Positions 59,812-64,000 of a DNA stretch of 64,000 bases are shown piece after piece. Below the pieces are notes generated by a model that searched no databases, was not told the origin of the DNA, and saw only the letters and a list, made by a program, of their open reading frames with translations. Within the stretch, counting starts at the first letter, position 1; each line of letters starts with the position of its first letter. This stretch comes from Polaribacter glomeratus (GTDB taxonomy: Bacteria; Bacteroidota; Bacteroidia; Flavobacteriales; Flavobacteriaceae): contig NZ_MSCM01000002.1 in the NCBI RefSeq assembly GCF_002954665.1, forward strand, positions 1,433,303-1,497,302. Direction: 5' to 3'. A program made the position numbers and the translations under genes.

Positions 59812-59838
59812 AACTAAAAACTAAAAACTAAAAACTAG
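59812..59838 (+). repeat. Heptamer tandem repeat AACTAAA
   Basis: Units AACTAAA, AACTAAA, AACTAAA and AACTAGC (period 7) lie in the 65-base spacer between the flavoprotein and redoxin genes. The CTAAA core recurs in the array at 5785-5819. Confidence 0.75.
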
Positions 59839-59848
59839 CAATCAATAA

Positions 59849-60406
59849 ATGGCAAGAACAGAATCCAACGAATTTAAAAATGGCACAAAAGCTCCTGCTT
59901 TTAATTTATTAAATACAATTGATGATTGTTTTACTTTTTTGGATGATTTAAAAGGAGAAAAGGGAACTGTAATTATGTTTATCTGTAATCATTGTCCGTT
60001 TGTAATTCATATAAATGCTGAGTTGGTGAAAATGGCGAACGATTATCAACAAAAAGGAATTAATTTTATTGCTATAAGTTCTAATGATGTTGAAAATTAT
60101 CCGCAAGATTCACCTCAATTAATGAAACAATTGGCCAAAGATGCAAAATATCCTTTTCCTTATTTGTATGATGAAACTCAAGAAGTCGCAAAATGCTACA
60201 ATGCTGCTTGTACACCAGATTTTTATATTTTTGATGCAGATTTAAAATCAGTATATCATGGTCAATTAGATGACTCAAGACCAGGAAACGGAATACAGGT
60301 TACGGGAAATAATGTAAGAAATTGTTTGGATTTTTTATTAGAAAAGAAAGGTCTTTTACAAAATCAAAAACCAAGTGTTGGTTGTGGTATCAAGTGGAAA
60401 CTATAA
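59849..60406 (+). CDS. Redoxin-domain thioredoxin-fold protein
   Basis: The 185-residue protein has the AhpC/TSA-redoxin plan: GTKAPAFNLLNTIDD, the CxxC pair Cys46 and Cys49 in MFICNHCPFV, AISSNDVENYPQDSP and CTPDFYIFDADLKSVYHGQLDDSRPG. This group is annotated as thioredoxin-family; it probably acts in peroxide or thiol reduction in the cytoplasm. The start ATG follows a heptamer repeat. Confidence 0.9.
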   Translation: MARTESNEFKNGTKAPAFNLLNTIDDCFTFLDDLKGEKGTVIMFICNHCPFVIHINAELVKMANDYQQKGINFIAISSNDVENYPQDSPQLMKQLAKDAKYPFPYLYDETQEVAKCYNAACTPDFYIFDADLKSVYHGQLDDSRPGNGIQVTGNNVRNCLDFLLEKKGLLQNQKPSVGCGIKWKL

Positions 60407-60416
60407 AAAAAGAAGA

Positions 60417-61034
60417 TTAATATAAATGTTTTTCTATGTTTTGGTCTTGTGAGTTAACCTGTTTATTACCAAATTGTTGTAATTTTTTTCTTCGATAATT
60501 CTGAAGCTCACTTCTTGTATCTTTTTGATCATTTTGTACCTCTGAAAATTGATTTAACATCAAAGGCTTCTCCAAAGAAAAAGATTCTAGTCGATTGTTA
60601 ATAGCCATTCTAATAACTCTTCCTTGCCCTTTAGCTTCTGCGTCTAATACGATACCGAATATAATTGCAATTAAAAGGGCTCCTATTACAGAAAATTGAC
60701 CAAAACAATAGAATAATATTGTACTAGAAAATAGCCATAAAGCCATACCTATGTGAACATAATGATTTTTTGAGATAATTGAAAACGTATTGGTTAAAAA
60801 ATATTCAAAAGAAATAAGCTTTTTATTTAAGTCCTTTTTTGAAGGATATAACTCATTTTTTAAGTCTAGAGATAGCAGTTTAGCCTCTAGATCTTTGTTT
60901 TGGTTTGAAGTAAAATCTCTTTGTTCTAGATCTAAAAGTATGGTAATAAAGTTGTTGTAAATTGCTGTTTCAGCCTTGTCCTGAGTTTTGTCGTTTAATT
61001 TGTAAAAAATTAGTAAGGCTTCATCTATTTTCAT
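60417..61034 (-). CDS. Membrane protein of unknown function (205 aa)
   Basis: The protein has an N-terminal charged helical half (residues 1-85) with no signal peptide, two hydrophobic segments at about 92-112 and 114-132, and a polar, glutamine-rich C-terminal tail (RSELQNYRRKKLQQFGNKQV). I recognise no family. It stops 10 bases after the redoxin end, convergent. Confidence 0.65.
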   Translation of the reverse strand: MKIDEALLIFYKLNDKTQDKAETAIYNNFITILLDLEQRDFTSNQNKDLEAKLLSLDLKNELYPSKKDLNKKLISFEYFLTNTFSIISKNHYVHIGMALWLFSSTILFYCFGQFSVIGALLIAIIFGIVLDAEAKGQGRVIRMAINNRLESFSLEKPLMLNQFSEVQNDQKDTRSELQNYRRKKLQQFGNKQVNSQDQNIEKHLY

Positions 61035-61591
61035 GACCTAAGAATAATTAATGATGATGAAAAAATATAATTTATTAAAAGGGCTACTATATTGCTCAAA
61101 ATAAACATGTTATTAATATATGACGCTAATATATAGAAAAAAATATTAATTGTGAAGTTGTATTTCGTTTTTTTTAGTAGGTAATTGATTTAGTTTTGTG
61201 TAGATGTAAATAAATTTACTTAATTAGTTAAAACTAAAGAGTAATTTACTTTTTAAGTACTTTTTAGAAGCAAAATTTGCCTTAGTAGTTGCTCAGGAAA
61301 CATTTATTTGGCTTAGAATGGCAATTCTTGTTAAAAGGTAAATCAATAGCTATTGATTAGATCCGCAGTTATAAGGAAAAAAATAGCATTATTAAAGTTT
61401 ATTAAAAATCAGGATCCCTTAAATAAATAGTCGTTTAAGTAATTTTTAATTAGTAACATTCTATGTTTAAGAAATCGTATTTACTTAGAAAATGGGCAAC
61501 TTTTTTCTAGTGTTTAGCATAAGTTCGGGTTAAATTTTCAAAAAAAAAATCATTTCATCCTAATCTTCCCTTTAAATAAGAAATTTGTATT
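61035..61591. other. 557-bp non-coding gap upstream of the 205-aa gene, downstream of dnaE
   Basis: AT-rich DNA with stop codons in all frames. It holds an 18-bp perfect palindrome at 61341-61358 (AATCAATAGCTATTGATT) and no gene, tRNA or strong hairpin with T tract that I can find. The dnaE terminator is not obvious. Confidence 0.5.
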
Positions 61592-64000
61592 TTAATTTAA
61601 CTTAAAATTAATCTGTTGCTTTTCTAAAATTGATAACAATTCGTTAGATATTTTTACTTTCGTATTTCTACTTGGTAAATTCACTTCGATTTTTTCTTTA
61701 GCATCCCAAATAGTAAACTTTAAGCTTTGCTTACCCAGGTTGTTTTTTAAAATACTTTCTAGATTTAAAATTGTTTTTTCGTTAATGGCATCCACAGAAA
61801 TTTTAATCGTAATTTTTTTACAGAGTTCATCCATAATATCGTGTAACAATTTAAAATCGATAAATTTTAATCTAGGTTCGCCAACGACACCTTCTTTACT
61901 CGTCCAACCAGGCTGAATGGTGGTTCTGATAAATAAAAATGAATTAGGCACAAAAAAGTGTTTAAACTTTAAATATTCTTCACCAAAAACACGAAACTCA
62001 TAACTATCTCCATAATCTTCTATGGTAAATAAAGCCCAGCCTTTTCCTGCTTTTGAAACTCTGTGTTGCACATCGGTTACAATGCCAGCAAAAGATAAAT
62101 TATTACCTACAATTTTTTGTAAATCGCCTTTAAAATCTTTAAGTGTTGCGTTGCAAAAAATCATTTCATTTTTAAAATCATCTAAAGGATGCGCAGAAAT
62201 ATAAATGCCGATGACTTCTTTTTCTTGCGATAAAAGCTCCATAGTTCCCCAAGTTTCACACGTAGGAATATCAGGTTCTGGAAATTGTATATTTGAAGCC
62301 TCACCAAACATTGAAACTTGTGCAGAATTTTCGTTTTCTTGGTATTTACTTCCAAATTTCATGGCACGTTCTAAAAAGGTAATTCCTTTTTCATCCACAG
62401 CAAAATATTGCGCTCTGTGCGTATCCGTAAAAGAATCAAAAGCACCCGCTTTTACCAAGCTATCAAAAGATTTTTTGTTCGCAGCTCTTAAATCTACACG
62501 TTTTGCCAAATCAAAAATGGAAGTATAATTTCCGTTTTCTTTTCTTTCTTCAATAATCGCTCTTACAGCAGATGCGCCAACACCTTTAACAGCAGCCATT
62601 CCAAAACGAACAGCACCTTCTTTATTTACAGAAAACTTTAAATAAGATTCATTTAAATCTGGTCCTAAAACGGCCAATCCCATTCTTCTACATTCTTCCA
62701 TAAAGAACGAAACGGACTTTATATCATTCATGTTGTTTGATAACACAGACGCCATATATTCTGCGGGATAATGTGCCTTTAAATAGGCAGTTTGATAGGC
62801 AATCCAAGCATAACACGTGGAGTGAGATTTGTTAAAAGCATAACTTGCAAAGGCTTCCCAATCTTTCCAGATTTTCTCTAATTTTTCGGCATCATGACCA
62901 TTTGCAGCAGCTTGTTCTACAAACTTAGGCTTCATTTTATCAAGAACAGAAATTTGCTTTTTACCCATCGCTTTACGCAAAACATCGGCTTCACCTTTGG
63001 TAAAATTTGCTAACTTTTGCGAGAGTAACATTACTTGCTCTTGGTACACTGTAATTCCGTATGTTTCAGCCAAATACTCTTCCATTGCTGGTAGATCATA
63101 TTCAATATCTTCTGTTCCGTGTTTTCTTTGGATAAAAGACGGAATATATTCCATCGGTCCAGGTCTGTACAAGGCATTCATGGCAATTAAATCGGCAAAA
63201 ACAGTTGGTTTTAAGGAGCGCATGTGTTTTTGCATTCCTGGAGATTCATACTGAAAAACACCTACAGTTTCTCCTTTTTGGAACAATTCATAGGTTTTAT
63301 CATCATCTAAAGGAAAACTATCTGGATCTAAATCTACATCATGTTTTGCTTTTACAATTTTAACCGTGTCTTTAATTAAGGTCAGTGTTTTTAATCCCAA
63401 GAAATCCATTTTTAACAAACCAGCAGATTCTACTACAGAGTTGTCAAATTGGGTAACATACATGTTAGAATCTTTTGCCAAAGCAACAGGCACGTAATTG
63501 GTAATGTCACCAGGAGTAATAATTACCCCACAAGCGTGAATACCAGTATTTCGAACAGAACCTTCTAATATGGTGGCTTTATTAATGGTTTCTGATGTCA
63601 AATCGTTTCCAAAAGACATCGATCTTAATTCTTCTACCATTACTTTCTCTTCAGAACGTAAACCTGCTATTTTGCCTTTGCTTTTTTCATCATTTCCAAA
63701 AATATTTTGTAGTTTGATATTCGGAATTAATTTGGCAATTCTATCGGCTTCAAAAAGAGGTAAATCTAAAACTCTCGCCGTATCTCTAATAGATGATTTT
63801 GCAGCCATCGTTCCGTAAGTAATAATTTGCGCAACCTGATTTGCGCCATATTTATTTATTACATAATCCATAACACGACCGCGACCTTCATCATCAAAAT
63901 CGATGTCAATATCTGGCATAGAAACACGCTCAGGATTTAAGAAACGCTCAAAAAGCAAATCGTATTGAATAGGATCGATATTGGTTATCCATAAACAATA
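61592..64000 (-). CDS. dnaE: DNA polymerase III alpha subunit DnaE (5' part outside window)
   Basis: The frame is open to the right edge, so the gene continues beyond 64000; about 802 C-terminal residues are visible. They start with NIDPIQYDLLFERFLNPERVSMPDIDIDF, which holds the catalytic aspartates in PDIDIDF. Then come the GIHACGVIITPGDI, MDFLGLKTL, RPGPMEYIPSFI and the YAFNKSHS block with a second catalytic region, a helix-hairpin-helix segment (GVGASAVRAIIEE), and a C-terminal OB-fold (about residues 645-730) and tail. The N-terminal PHP domain lies outside. It is the replicative polymerase subunit. Confidence 0.96.
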   Translation of the reverse strand, partial: YCLWITNIDPIQYDLLFERFLNPERVSMPDIDIDFDDEGRGRVMDYVINKYGANQVAQIITYGTMAAKSSIRDTARVLDLPLFEADRIAKLIPNIKLQNIFGNDEKSKGKIAGLRSEEKVMVEELRSMSFGNDLTSETINKATILEGSVRNTGIHACGVIITPGDITNYVPVALAKDSNMYVTQFDNSVVESAGLLKMDFLGLKTLTLIKDTVKIVKAKHDVDLDPDSFPLDDDKTYELFQKGETVGVFQYESPGMQKHMRSLKPTVFADLIAMNALYRPGPMEYIPSFIQRKHGTEDIEYDLPAMEEYLAETYGITVYQEQVMLLSQKLANFTKGEADVLRKAMGKKQISVLDKMKPKFVEQAAANGHDAEKLEKIWKDWEAFASYAFNKSHSTCYAWIAYQTAYLKAHYPAEYMASVLSNNMNDIKSVSFFMEECRRMGLAVLGPDLNESYLKFSVNKEGAVRFGMAAVKGVGASAVRAIIEERKENGNYTSIFDLAKRVDLRAANKKSFDSLVKAGAFDSFTDTHRAQYFAVDEKGITFLERAMKFGSKYQENENSAQVSMFGEASNIQFPEPDIPTCETWGTMELLSQEKEVIGIYISAHPLDDFKNEMIFCNATLKDFKGDLQKIVGNNLSFAGIVTDVQHRVSKAGKGWALFTIEDYGDSYEFRVFGEEYLKFKHFFVPNSFLFIRTTIQPGWTSKEGVVGEPRLKFIDFKLLHDIMDELCKKITIKISVDAINEKTILNLESILKNNLGKQSLKFTIWDAKEKIEVNLPSRNTKVKISNELLSILEKQQINFKLN

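Noticed and set aside
1..64000. Prophage, integrative element or transposon
   Set aside because: No integrase, transposase, terminal inverted repeats, phage structural genes or tRNA-flanking direct repeats were seen; the single tRNA-Leu has an ordinary terminator after it.

Overview
The window is a chromosomal segment of a marine-type Flavobacteriaceae (Bacteroidota), most like Polaribacter or Tenacibaculum. This is inferred from the strongly AT-rich sequence, promoters of the Bacteroidota type (-7 box TAnnTTTG), the flavobacterial order of the division/cell-wall cluster, and families such as GYDIA-type GHMP kinase, DUF2490, BlaR1-type M56 peptidase and DUF4407. I see no phage, transposase, integrase, CRISPR array or rRNA. 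The layout is essentially core genome with a few accessory islands.

Region 1 (1-4237, minus strand): an alpha/beta hydrolase, the ribosome-assembly GTPase EngB, an RluA-type pseudouridine synthase, an AlkB-type hydroxylase, a nitroreductase and a partial secreted protein. Region 2 (4344-19967, plus strand): a complete flavobacterial dcw cluster mraZ-rsmH-ftsL-ftsI-murE-mraY-murD-ftsW-murG-murC-ftsQ-ftsA-ftsZ, mostly overlapping or tightly spaced. It opens with three MraZ boxes over the promoter and closes with a strong terminator. murF, ddl and murB are not in the cluster.

Region 3 (20100-28800): a small membrane protein; a TetR-type regulator with two matching operators heading an AhpD-like and a FrnE-like thiol protein; an aminotransferase; a fatty-acid desaturase; rsmG; a DUF1826-like protein; YjjX; an unknown membrane protein; and two overlapping tiny membrane-protein genes. 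Region 4 (28950-35550): glutaminase, lysyl-tRNA synthetase, a candidate stand-alone small RNA with its own promoter and terminator (31822-31931), a DUF4407 membrane protein, and a BlaI/BlaR1-type signalling pair whose operators cover both promoter elements.

Region 5 (35552-50117): envelope and proteolysis functions (cyclophilin lipoprotein, PepSY-like and DUF2490 proteins, OmpA, DPP-IV-like S9 peptidase, M20 dipeptidase, Prc protease), tRNA-Leu(UAG), a quinone-oxidoreductase-like enzyme, a DNA/RNA nuclease, a thioesterase, surE, lpxB and an NlpC/P60 lipoprotein. Region 6 (50152-64000): ComEC, a thioredoxin-like protein, a POT peptide transporter, an SPFH lipoprotein, a mevalonate-pathway pair (HMG-CoA reductase with an extra C-terminal DinB/DUF1569-like domain, and a GYDIA GHMP kinase), a BaiN-type flavoprotein, a redoxin, an unknown membrane protein and the C-terminal part of dnaE.

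The most interesting items are the unassigned small RNA, the TetR/thiol cassette with twin operators and matching flanking hairpins, the BlaI operator layout with proline-rich repeats in its BlaR1 partner, the HMG-CoA reductase fusion and the tiny overlapping gene pair. None of these was tested by database search.
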